From positions 1-41,440 of the forward strand of contig JAIPAP010000022.1 of assembly GCA_021740045.1 (NCBI GenBank): a stretch of DNA of 41,440 nt. The letters run 5' to 3'. The stretch comes from Bacteroidales bacterium (GTDB lineage Bacteria; Bacteroidota; Bacteroidia; Bacteroidales; JAIPAP01). Below, piece by piece: positions 1 to 7,548 of this stretch. How positions within the stretch are numbered: the stretch's first letter is position 1; every line of letters starts with the position of its first letter. A model generated the notes under the pieces. The model was not told the origin of the DNA. It searched no databases and saw nothing but the letters and a program-made list of their open reading frames with translations. Made by a program: the position numbers and the translations under genes.

Positions 1-444
1 GAATACCGGTTCCATGTTGGCATTGGTGATGCGCACATGTTTCATACGGTCTTCTTCTTTGGCCTTACGGGTCAACTCATGCTTTTTAATAACATCATTC
101 AGGTAATCGTCAACCGATGCACAACCAACAATACCATATTGGGTTTTTTCCCCCATGGTTTGGGCATAAACATAGAGATGCTCCTTATTATCCGGTACCA
201 GCCAGCCCTGGGCCTGGAACTTTTCAAAATTCTCTTTGGCCTTATCATAAACAGGCTGGGAATGAACATCGATATCTTCGGGCAGATCGATTTCGGGCTT
301 AATAATGTGCAACAACGAGTATGGATTACCCTCTGCCTCTTCTCGCGCTTCCTGCGAATTAAGCACGTCATAAGGACGTGAAGCAACTTTGCTTGCCAAT
401 TCCTTTGGCGGCCTTATGCCTTTAAATGGTTTTAATACAGCCAT
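1..444 (-). CDS. DUF1015 family protein (N-terminal part, runs off the window)
   Basis: The reading frame opens at an ATG at 444 and stays open to base 1, giving 148 residues without a stop, so the C-terminal part lies outside the window. The protein begins MAVLKPFKGIRPPKELA, followed by a VASRPYDVLN stretch, which is the typical opening of the DUF1015 family (usually about 400 residues). The biochemical role of DUF1015 is not established. The serC-serA-DUF1015 order is one I recall from other Bacteroidota, which suggests a link to serine metabolism, but that is inference. There is no signal peptide, so it is probably cytoplasmic. It lies 117 bp downstream of the four-helix-bundle gene on the same strand. 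Confidence 0.85.
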   Translation of the reverse strand, partial: MAVLKPFKGIRPPKELASKVASRPYDVLNSQEAREEAEGNPYSLLHIIKPEIDLPEDIDVHSQPVYDKAKENFEKFQAQGWLVPDNKEHLYVYAQTMGEKTQYGIVGCASVDDYLNDVIKKHELTRKAKEEDRMKHVRITNANMEPVF

Positions 445-561
445 ATTCTTCTTTTTTGAGATGGTTTAATGATTCCGGCTGCAAATTTAACCGTTTGTAA
501 CAGAACTTGCAGAAAAAAACATGATAGAAATAAAATGAACTCCCAATTTTCACCTGTGGGT

Positions 562-975
562 TTAGTCAGCATCCATATTCTGATGATTTTGGTGGCTTCG
601 TTGCAGCGAGCCAATCAAAGCCCCTATCATCTTGGTCATTTCCATTAGTTGATTACGTGAAATTTCTTCATCCTCCTCATTGATATAATCCCTTTTTGCT
701 GCCAGGTAAGTTAGCACAACACATTCACGTATGGCACTTTTGGCCATCTTCAAATAATAGATAAACTGGCTTTTGTTTCTAGCTGAACCCTCGGCCACGT
801 TAATGGATATGTCCCGGGCAACAGTGGAAAAGCGTTCGGCCAATCCGTTCCGTTCATTTTTGGGAAATTTCTCGATAATGGTGTTAATCCAATCAGCATA
901 ATCGATGGACTTGTGATAGATCCTTAGATCTTCAAAACGAAAAAAGGTTACCGACCTGTCAAGTTCCTGTTCCAT
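562..975 (-). CDS. Four-helix-bundle protein (23S rRNA intervening-sequence/S23 family)
   Basis: A 137-residue protein with the hallmarks of the four-helix-bundle family first noticed in intervening sequences of 23S rRNA genes: an F-x-x-L-x-I-Y start (RFEDLRIYHKSIDYAD), a central ISINVAEGSAR motif at about residues 56-66, and a following amphipathic helix (FIYYLKMAKSAIREC). Free-standing copies are common in Bacteroidota and their function is unknown. No rRNA surrounds this copy. It sits between serA and the DUF1015 gene on the same strand, separated from serA by an intrinsic terminator, so it is probably transcribed from its own promoter in the 976-1240 gap. It looks like an insertion into an otherwise familiar gene neighbourhood. 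Confidence 0.85.
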   Translation of the reverse strand: MEQELDRSVTFFRFEDLRIYHKSIDYADWINTIIEKFPKNERNGLAERFSTVARDISINVAEGSARNKSQFIYYLKMAKSAIRECVVLTYLAAKRDYINEEDEEISRNQLMEMTKMIGALIGSLQRSHQNHQNMDAD

Positions 976-1240
976 ATTAGTGCAGTGTTTTGGTGTAACA
1001 TAACAATTAGTTTATATGTTAATAGACTGAAAGTGACCATTTTCTTGTAATTCTCTGAAATATTTTCCCTAACTTCTTGACGTAAATGTAAGAAAATATA
1101 ATTTACTAATCAATAGTACCAGAAAATTTTTTGTGGTTATTTAAGATTTTGATGTGGAAATTTATGTTTTGTTTAACTTAATCGGTTAATATTCAACAAA
1201 CATAGCAATAAGATATTTTTATATAAATCACTTTATAAAT
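976..1240. other. AT-rich intergenic region without a recognisable gene
   Basis: This stretch between the four-helix-bundle gene and the serA terminator is strongly AT-rich and holds no credible ORF. It should contain the minus-strand promoter for the four-helix-bundle gene, but I could not find a clean TAnnTTTG box. Confidence 0.5.
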
Positions 1241-1271
1241 AAAAAAAAAGCCTGCCGGGGAGACAGGCTTT
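1241..1271 (-). terminator. Rho-independent terminator of serA
   Basis: An 8-bp stem, AAAGCCTG (1247-1254) with CAGGCTTT (1264-1271) and a 9-nt loop, is followed in the minus direction by a run of T (plus-strand A run at 1241-1249). It lies 21 bp beyond the serA stop codon and should separate serC-serA transcription from the downstream genes. Confidence 0.85.
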
Positions 1272-1291
1272 AAAATCAAATTAATATTTAA

Positions 1292-2215
1292 TTACTTATT
1301 GACCTGAAATGTATTGTCGCCTTTTTCAAAGTACCCGATAATTTGATTAATGGCAGCAATACCGGCATTAATATTGGCTTCGGAGGTTTGTGCTCCCATT
1401 TTCTTAGGTGTCCAGAAATACCGGCCATCATATTTCCCGGCTATTTCTTCTTTGCAATCCGGGGCTATGTCGGTGATATAGTGAAAATCATCGCGTTCAG
1501 CGAAAACCTTCTTTAACCCTTCCTCATCAATTACTTCTTTCCGGGCTGTATTCACCAGGGTAGCCCCCTTGGGCATTTTGTTCAGCATATCGAAATTGAT
1601 GGATCTTTTGGTTTTTTCATTAGCCGGAATGTGCAGGGAAATATACTGGCATGTGCTGTATAGTTCCTCGGCCGTATTCAAGGCCTCTACGCCATCTTTT
1701 TCAATAATTGACTTATCGATGAAGGGATCAAAAGCATAAACCGCCATGCCGAATCCCCGGGCAATTTCGGCAACCAATTTACCTACATTGCCATAGGCAT
1801 GAATACCCAGGGTTTTGCCACGGAGTTCCGTTCCGGCCTTTCCGTTGAAATGATTCCGGGCATGATAAACCATCATTCCCAATGCCAGTTCGGCTACTGC
1901 ATTGGAATTCTGGCCGGGGGTATTCATAACCACCACACCTTTTTCCGAGGCTGCTTCCAAGTCGACATTATCATAACCGGCACCACCGCGTACTACGATT
2001 TTAAGGTTTTTACCTGCCTCGATCACTTCCCGTGTCACCTTATCACTTCGGATGATCAAAGCATCTGCGTCTTTAACAGCATCAATCAGTTCCGACTGAT
2101 CGCCGTATTTTTCCAGCAACTGGAATTCATATCCCTGATTGGCTGCCTTTTCCTTGATGTTTTCCACCGCTTCAGGGTGAAAAGGCTTAACCGTTGCAAC
2201 TAATATCTTTTTCAT
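1292..2215 (-). CDS. serA: D-3-phosphoglycerate dehydrogenase, short form without ACT domain
   Basis: A 307-residue D-isomer 2-hydroxyacid dehydrogenase, predicted to oxidise 3-phosphoglycerate to 3-phosphohydroxypyruvate with NAD in the first step of serine synthesis. It shows the substrate-binding VVRGGAGYDNVD region (about 74-85), a Rossmann motif HAYGNVGK (139-146), an acidic NAD-selecting residue in AFDPF (about 163) and the NTARKEVIDE segment (222-231). It lacks the C-terminal ACT/ASB regulatory domains of longer SerA proteins, so serine feedback through them is not expected. The usual catalytic His of the TPHxGA motif is replaced: here the sequence is TPKKMGA (269-275), with Lys271 or Lys272 in its place, as I recall for the short Entamoeba-type enzyme. 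It lies 75 bp after serC, probably in one operon. Confidence 0.92.
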   Translation of the reverse strand: MKKILVATVKPFHPEAVENIKEKAANQGYEFQLLEKYGDQSELIDAVKDADALIIRSDKVTREVIEAGKNLKIVVRGGAGYDNVDLEAASEKGVVVMNTPGQNSNAVAELALGMMVYHARNHFNGKAGTELRGKTLGIHAYGNVGKLVAEIARGFGMAVYAFDPFIDKSIIEKDGVEALNTAEELYSTCQYISLHIPANEKTKRSINFDMLNKMPKGATLVNTARKEVIDEEGLKKVFAERDDFHYITDIAPDCKEEIAGKYDGRYFWTPKKMGAQTSEANINAGIAAINQIIGYFEKGDNTFQVNK

Positions 2216-2290
2216 AAGCTTTTGGTTTTTTGGTTCTGAAGAAGAAGCCAGGACAATTTTTATCCTGGCTTATTATCAATTTAGTATCGA

Positions 2291-3361
2291 TTAATGTTTC
2301 TTTTCAAAATCCTGCATAATAGCTATCAATGCCTCAACACTTTCTTTAGGCATAGCATTGTAAATGGATGCCCTGAAACCGCCTACCGACCGGTGACCTT
2401 TAACGCCCACCATGTTATGCTCAGTTGCAAAGTTGAGGAATTCCTTCTCGAGTTCCTGGTATTCATCATTCATCACAAAGGTTACATTCATAATCGAACG
2501 ATCTTCCTTGTTTGGTACCGTGCCCTGGAATAACTTATTACGCTCGATTTCCTCATACAGCATGTTAGCCTTTTCGAGATTGATCTTTTCCATCTCCTTA
2601 ACACCACCCATATTTTTTAGCCAGCGTAAAGTGTGTAGTGCAGCATAAATGGGAAGCACAGGAGGCGTATTAAACAAGGATTCCTTTTTGATATGGGTGT
2701 TGTAATCGAGCATGGTAGGAATTTGACGATCAACATTGCCCAGAATATCATTTTTAATGATCACGAACGTAACCCCCGCAGGAGCAAGGTTTTTTTGTGC
2801 ACCACCATAAATGATCGCATACTTGGATACATCTACCGGGCGGCTGAAGATATCTGATGACATATCGGCTACCAGGGGAATATTTACATCATAGTCTTCC
2901 CTGATTTCGGTACCATAAATAGTGTTGTTGGTCGTAATATGGAAATAATCGGCATCGGCGGGTACGGTATATCCCCTGGGGATGTAGTTGAAGTTCTTAT
3001 CTTTTGAAGACCCCACTTCATCTACTTCACCAAATAAATGGGCTTCTTTGATGGCCTTGGTGGCCCATGAGCCCGTATTCAGATACGCAGACTTTTTGTT
3101 CATCAGGTTGTAAGGAACCATGCAAAACTGCAAGCTGGCGCCTCCACCCAAAAACAGCACCGAATAACCATCGGGAATGTTCAGCAATTCCTTAAACAAT
3201 TGCTGGGCTTCCTGGATAATCGCTGTGAATTCCTTGCTGCGGTGGGATATCTCCATAACCGACAGCCCGATGTTATCGAGGTTTTTTACACCTTTTGCGG
3301 TTTCTTCAATAGTGAAATCAGGAAGAATTGAAGGCCCTGCATAAAAATTATGTTTCTTCAT
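2291..3361 (-). CDS. serC: Phosphoserine aminotransferase
   Basis: A 356-residue class V PLP-dependent aminotransferase that converts 3-phosphohydroxypyruvate and glutamate to phosphoserine and 2-oxoglutarate, the second step of serine synthesis; the family can also act in pyridoxal phosphate synthesis. Visible features are the N-terminal [10 protein letters not shown], the GGGASLQF phosphate-binding loop (about 72-79) and the PLP lysine in [12 protein letters not shown] (Lys190). Length and motifs are normal for SerC. It is the first gene of a serC-serA unit; a TACTTTTG box lies 65 bp upstream of the start. The phosphatase SerB is not in this window. Confidence 0.96.
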   Translation of the reverse strand: MKKHNFYAGPSILPDFTIEETAKGVKNLDNIGLSVMEISHRSKEFTAIIQEAQQLFKELLNIPDGYSVLFLGGGASLQFCMVPYNLMNKKSAYLNTGSWATKAIKEAHLFGEVDEVGSSKDKNFNYIPRGYTVPADADYFHITTNNTIYGTEIREDYDVNIPLVADMSSDIFSRPVDVSKYAIIYGGAQKNLAPAGVTFVIIKNDILGNVDRQIPTMLDYNTHIKKESLFNTPPVLPIYAALHTLRWLKNMGGVKEMEKINLEKANMLYEEIERNKLFQGTVPNKEDRSIMNVTFVMNDEYQELEKEFLNFATEHNMVGVKGHRSVGGFRASIYNAMPKESVEALIAIMQDFEKKH

Positions 3362-3425
3362 AGTTATAAAGTTTTATGGTTTGATTAATGTTTTTGATAT
3401 ACATTAACTGTTGTGATTACCGTAA

Positions 3426-3433
3426 CAAAAGTA
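3426..3433 (-). promoter_or_regulatory. Candidate -7 promoter box of serC
   Basis: In the minus direction the bases read TACTTTTG, matching the Bacteroidota -7 consensus TAnnTTTG, 65 bp before the serC ATG. No TTG was found at the expected 19-21 bp upstream, so the call is tentative. Confidence 0.45.
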
Positions 3434-3496
3434 AAATAATTTGAATGATTAATGGAAATATAGCCGATAATTTTAGATGTTTGAGTACACGGGGAA

Positions 3497-4456
3497 TCAT
3501 TCGGGTGGGAGCAAACCTTCTTCAGGTTCTCCTTCCTTTTGGGGGGCTTTTTGCTGACGGTCAGACGTTTTTACAGGAATATCGGCATGATAGACCCAAA
3601 AGCCATTTTTAAGCAAAAAAGCGTTATACTGCGATGATTCCGGTACATAATAGCGATAATCGTTTTTCAGATTGGGGTTGAGCGGAACCAGATGGTCGAA
3701 TACAATGGCTTTGAAGGGTTTGGTTTTGGGTCCGAATAAGCCTTTTTTGGCTACCGGTAAGTCTAGCGAAGGTTCATATTTTACGCCCATAGTAGCCTGG
3801 CCTGAGTAATTGAATACAATTCGAAGCGGCCCACGGTTTTCCGGATATTGCCTGAAAACCGGAGCACCAAAAATAGCCTTACCCTGTTCATCGAACCATA
3901 ACACATCAATCACCTTACGGGTGATGCGTGGGGTATAACCATCCCAACCCAGCAAGGTGTAGTAGTTTTTATCACCGGCCCGGTGTTCGATCAATGCATA
4001 ATAATGTGCTCCATACCATTTGCCGGCATGCAGTTGTTCTTCTTCGGGCTGGGTGATGCTGGAGGAGTGGTCTTTTAACAGGATCAGCCTGGTGGAATCG
4101 CGGTTGATTTTTTGCTGGATGAAACCGTAATATTGGAACTTCCCGTTATCCAGGGGCATATTCCAGTTGAAAATACGAAAACTGCCGTCGGGCGAAGCTA
4201 TGCGTGCAATGGTTTCCAGGCTGTCAAAAGCATAGCTGAACGATCCGGGTGTTTGCAGGTTTTCTTTAAGGTAACGCATAAACAACTGGTTAGCTTCTTT
4301 CCGAAGACTATCCGACGGAGCATTCAAAATGAGGGGTGCCACTTTGGCAAGGGAATCTTCTGCCTGTTGAAATGACTGTCCGTAATTTGTATATGGAATA
4401 ACCGTTAATAAAGATGCAATAATGATAAGCTTGGTAAACCTACATAACATTTCCAT
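3497..4456 (-). CDS. Exported protein of unknown function
   Basis: A 319-residue protein I cannot assign to a named family. An N-terminal signal peptide is clear (hydrophobic LIIIASLLTVIPY, ending near YGQS at about 27), so it should be periplasmic or secreted. The mature part is rich in Tyr, Trp and Phe and looks beta-rich, for example FNWNMPLDNGKFQYYGF and YYTLLGWDGY. The C-terminus is Gln/Glu/Pro-rich (KAPQKEGEPEEG) and looks disordered. There is no lipobox and no T9SS sorting domain. It is divergent from the acyl-CoA reductase-like gene and lies 135 bp upstream of serC, which appears to have its own promoter. The second Met (MLCRFTKL) is an equally possible start. Confidence 0.7.
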   Translation of the reverse strand: MEMLCRFTKLIIIASLLTVIPYTNYGQSFQQAEDSLAKVAPLILNAPSDSLRKEANQLFMRYLKENLQTPGSFSYAFDSLETIARIASPDGSFRIFNWNMPLDNGKFQYYGFIQQKINRDSTRLILLKDHSSSITQPEEEQLHAGKWYGAHYYALIEHRAGDKNYYTLLGWDGYTPRITRKVIDVLWFDEQGKAIFGAPVFRQYPENRGPLRIVFNYSGQATMGVKYEPSLDLPVAKKGLFGPKTKPFKAIVFDHLVPLNPNLKNDYRYYVPESSQYNAFLLKNGFWVYHADIPVKTSDRQQKAPQKEGEPEEGLLPPE

Positions 4457-4597
4457 ATCTGTGTCCGGGTTTGCTTTTAGTAGTAATTAAACGTACCTGC
4501 CAGGGCTTTATTTTAGCAGCTCGGCTGTCTGCTTGTCTTGAGAACGCTTTTGGAGCCGGGCAACAAAGTGGCTTCAAATATGTTTTGAATAAAAGAT

Positions 4598-5680
4598 ATG
4601 ATGCCTATGAGCAGATTGAGGAAAACCATATCGACACTGGCGACCACCGGGATGCTTTTTCACCACCTGGCAAAGGAGCAAGCCCCAGAGGGCGATCCGC
4701 GAATGGCTGAATACTTTTCCCGCATCAACCGGCAAATTAATGAGGAATACCTCTTCAATGCTTGGTTTACCCCTTATCAAATCCGCATTGCTCTGCAATC
4801 ATTAGCCATGAGTCTCCAACAGCGTCATATTGAAAATTGGATTACTCCCTATCTTCATAAAATAGCATCTTCGAGTCCCAGGCGCGTGGCGCTTATCCCC
4901 AAACCCACTGCACCCATGGAGGAATTCAGAGAAATGGCAACCATATTGCTTACCGGAAACACCTTATTGCTTCGGCTGGTGCCTGAAAATAAGCGGATCA
5001 TAAAAACAGTGGTTGAATTCATGCAGGCTGTCGACCCTGATATGGGTTATATGATCAACCTTTACGAAGAAAAGCTTCCTGACTTCGATGCCGTAATTGC
5101 CACCCGAGCACACAATGACAAAGGTTATTTTAAGGCATACCTGCAAAAATACCCCCATTGGCTCCGTCATAAGCTTCCCGGAATAGCTGTTTTAAGTGGT
5201 AATGAAACCGATGAACAAGTACAAAAACTGGGGATGGATGTACTCCTGTATTTTGGTCTGGCCGAGCATAGCATCTCCAAAATATTCATACCCAATGATC
5301 TTAAGCCGGATCGTATTGTTAATAACTGGCAGGTTTATAGCTACCTCGGCGATCATGATAAATATCGTAACAACTATGATTATCATAAATCGATCTACCT
5401 GGTAAACCGCATCCCTTTTTATGACAATGGTTTTGTGATGCTTAAAGAGGATAAGGCAAACATTTCGCCCACTGGGGTGGTATACTTTGAGTACTATGAT
5501 AATCAGGAACAGCTTCAACATAGAATTCGGAAAATGGAGGAAGCGATCAGTTGCGTGGTTTCGGAAACGAATAGTTATGAAAATGCCTTACCAATTGGTA
5601 AGTCTCACTTTCCCCGGTGGGACCAATGGCGATTGGGGTATAAACTGCTTGAATTCCTTTTGGAACAGGCGAAGGCATAG
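4598..5680 (+). CDS. LuxC-like acyl-CoA reductase homologue lacking the expected active-site cysteine
   Basis: A 360-residue protein resembling the LuxC/acyl-CoA reductase family, which in active members reduces acyl-CoA or acyl-enzyme to aldehyde with NADPH. The C-terminal half carries the family pattern PHWLR...IAVLSGNET...LGMDVLLYFG...SISKIFIP (about residues 186-232). Homologues as I recall them read YFGxGCRxVSK here, with the cysteine as acyl-accepting nucleophile. This protein reads YFGLAEHSISK (218-228), with Glu223 at the cysteine position; the only cysteine in the chain is near the C-terminus. It may therefore be inactive in reduction or have another role. No signal peptide. No LuxE or LuxD partner is nearby. 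Starts at Met1, Met2 or Met4 are all possible. Confidence 0.72.
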   Translation: MMPMSRLRKTISTLATTGMLFHHLAKEQAPEGDPRMAEYFSRINRQINEEYLFNAWFTPYQIRIALQSLAMSLQQRHIENWITPYLHKIASSSPRRVALIPKPTAPMEEFREMATILLTGNTLLLRLVPENKRIIKTVVEFMQAVDPDMGYMINLYEEKLPDFDAVIATRAHNDKGYFKAYLQKYPHWLRHKLPGIAVLSGNETDEQVQKLGMDVLLYFGLAEHSISKIFIPNDLKPDRIVNNWQVYSYLGDHDKYRNNYDYHKSIYLVNRIPFYDNGFVMLKEDKANISPTGVVYFEYYDNQEQLQHRIRKMEEAISCVVSETNSYENALPIGKSHFPRWDQWRLGYKLLEFLLEQAKA

Positions 5681-5739
5681 AATAATTTTGAATGATGATC
5701 GTTTTTAACAAAAATTTGTTAAAGAAATCCAATGAGGTT

Positions 5740-5781
5740 TTTGTATAATAGGGAAAAACATTTAATTTTGCACCCTCAAAA
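5740..5781 (+). promoter_or_regulatory. Promoter of ribosomal protein L31
   Basis: A TTTG -33 element (5740-5743) and a TAATTTTG -7 element (5763-5770) are spaced by 19 bp, fitting the Bacteroidota consensus. The 19 bases at 5763-5781 (TAATTTTGCACCCTCAAAA) recur exactly in front of rpmG at 28933-28951, so the initiation region is shared by two ribosomal-protein genes. Confidence 0.8.
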
Positions 5782-5796
5782 ATAAAGGGAATCAAA

Positions 5797-6075
5797 ATGA
5801 AAAAAGACATTCATCCGAAGGATTACAGATTGGTTGTTTTTAAAGATATGTCAAACGACTATAGCTTTGTCACGCGTTCAACTGTGGAAACCAAAGATAA
5901 GATTACGTGGGAAGATGGTAAGGAATATCCGCTGGTTAAGTTGGAGATATCCCATACTTCACATCCTTATTTTACCGGTAAGATGAAGCTTGTCGATACC
6001 GCAGGGCGTGTGGATAAGTTTAAGAATCGTTACAAAAAGCACTACGAGAAACGGTCGCAACAAGACAGTAAATAA
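5797..6075 (+). CDS. rpmE2: 50S ribosomal protein L31, type B (zinc-independent)
   Basis: A 92-residue protein starting [17 protein letters not shown], with the SRSTVET-like and HPYFTGK segments of type B L31. It lacks the CxxC zinc-binding motif of type A L31, so it belongs to the zinc-independent form; in many bacteria this form replaces the zinc form under zinc limitation, but a Bacteroidota genome may simply use it as the only copy. Monocistronic: its own strong promoter lies upstream and an intrinsic terminator follows 28 bp after the stop. Confidence 0.95.
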   Translation: MKKDIHPKDYRLVVFKDMSNDYSFVTRSTVETKDKITWEDGKEYPLVKLEISHTSHPYFTGKMKLVDTAGRVDKFKNRYKKHYEKRSQQDSK

Positions 6076-6103
6076 GGACTGGATCAATACTTTATATAAA
6101 TTC

Positions 6104-6131
6104 AAATCCCGGATATATTCGGGATTTTTTT
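6104..6131 (+). terminator. Rho-independent terminator after rpmE2
   Basis: Stem AAATCCCGGA (6104-6113) with TTCGGGATTT (6118-6127), TATA loop, one G-U pair, followed by a T tract to 6131. Confidence 0.88.
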
Positions 6132-6215
6132 GTTTGTACATGCCTGTGAAGTTTGCTTTATAAGTTAATTTCCAATAAATTAAGGAATAATGCAGCTTAG
6201 TATTTCAGCAATTTA

Positions 6216-6223
6216 TACTTTTG
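6216..6223 (+). promoter_or_regulatory. Candidate -7 box of the glmU-like gene
   Basis: TACTTTTG at 6216-6223 matches TAnnTTTG, 31 bp before the ATG at 6255. A good -33 TTG was not found. Confidence 0.45.
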
Positions 6224-6254
6224 AACTGAATATGTAAAACAAAAACCATTAGTA

Positions 6255-7442
6255 ATGAATTACATCCTGTTCGACGATTCAACACGTGATAATTTTCTTC
6301 CGCTGGTATTTATGCGGCCAATGGCCGATATGCGTTTTGGCATTCTCACTTTTCGCGAGAAATGGGAATATATGCTCAAAACCAAAACATCCACGCTTAC
6401 CGAAAGCTATCTTTCCAAGAAATTCCCCATTGTTAAGGAAGAAACGAACATCCTAATAAACGGGACTGTAGCGCCCAGCCGTGAGCTTATTGATGAGATC
6501 CATAAATTGGATTCCAACCAGGCGCTTATTTACAACGAATGTATAATTGCCATGAACCTTTCGGGGCAAGACCTGGAGAAGGGGGCCAGCCGGGATGCAG
6601 GGCGTATTGAGGAGTTCAACCTGAATATGGACCTGTTGATCATAAACAACTCATGGGACCTGTTTGCATTGAATAAAAAGGCCATTGAGCATGATTTTGC
6701 TATGTTGACCGGCGGAAGGAAATCGCAAACAATTAGTCCGAGTAATAATGTAACCGGTATTGATAAGATATTTCTGGAAGAAGGGGCCCGGGTAGAGTTT
6801 GCCACTCTAAATGCTTCCAATGGCCCCATCTATATTGGTAAAGATGCCGAAATTATGGAAGGATCAATGATCAGGGGGCCACTGGCCATGAATGAGCACT
6901 CGGTAACGAAAATGGGAGCAAAAATTTATGGACCGACTACCCTGGGTCCTCATGTGAAGGTAGGTGGCGAGGTGAATAACTGTGTTTTCTTTGGCTATTC
7001 CAATAAAGCACATGACGGATTCCTGGGCAACTCAGTGATCGCTGAATGGTGTAACCTGGGAGCCGACACCAACAACTCCAACCTTAAAAACACCTATGAT
7101 GATGTTAAGCTTTGGAGTTACAAGGATAAAACTTTTGTTAATACCGGTTTGCAGTTTTGTGGCTTGATCATGGGCGATCATTCCAAATGTGGCATCAATA
7201 CCATGTTTAACACCGGAACAGTGGTTGGGGTGAATGCCAATATTTTCGGAGCCGGATTTCAGCGTAATTTCATTTCCTCGTTTTCATGGGGCGGAACAAG
7301 CGGGTTTAAGCCTTATCGCCTCGAAAAAGCTTATCAGGTGGCCGAGGCCGTTTATGAACGCAGGCACAAAGATTTTGATGATATTGAAAAAGAAATTATG
7401 CGAGCCGTTTATGATATGACTATTGCCAATAAACAAATCTAA
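6255..7442 (+). CDS. Alternative GlmU: putative UDP-GlcNAc diphosphorylase / glucosamine-1-phosphate N-acetyltransferase
   Basis: A 395-residue protein of the alternative Bacteroidota GlmU family. It opens MNYILFDDSTRDNFLPLVF with the MRPMADMRFGILTFREKW segment, a diverged nucleotidyltransferase N-terminus. The C-terminal half (about 185-370) is a left-handed beta-helix with hexapeptide-like repeats (GPIYIGKDAEIMEGSMI, GAKIYGPTTLGPHVKVGGEV), the acyltransferase fold. The predicted job is forming UDP-N-acetylglucosamine for peptidoglycan and envelope glycans in the cytoplasm. It sits between rpmE2 and lon, 106 bp before lon. The substrate is from family knowledge; the sequence alone shows only the sugar-nucleotide and beta-helix architecture. 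Confidence 0.85.
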   Translation: MNYILFDDSTRDNFLPLVFMRPMADMRFGILTFREKWEYMLKTKTSTLTESYLSKKFPIVKEETNILINGTVAPSRELIDEIHKLDSNQALIYNECIIAMNLSGQDLEKGASRDAGRIEEFNLNMDLLIINNSWDLFALNKKAIEHDFAMLTGGRKSQTISPSNNVTGIDKIFLEEGARVEFATLNASNGPIYIGKDAEIMEGSMIRGPLAMNEHSVTKMGAKIYGPTTLGPHVKVGGEVNNCVFFGYSNKAHDGFLGNSVIAEWCNLGADTNNSNLKNTYDDVKLWSYKDKTFVNTGLQFCGLIMGDHSKCGINTMFNTGTVVGVNANIFGAGFQRNFISSFSWGGTSGFKPYRLEKAYQVAEAVYERRHKDFDDIEKEIMRAVYDMTIANKQI

Positions 7443-7548
7443 GGAATGATGCTGCTTTTGATGGCAAGCAATTATGGCAGAATATTTGAACAAGCCGGGT
7501 TCAATTACGCGTTTCTAAATAAATTGACAAACTGACACAAAAGACGAA

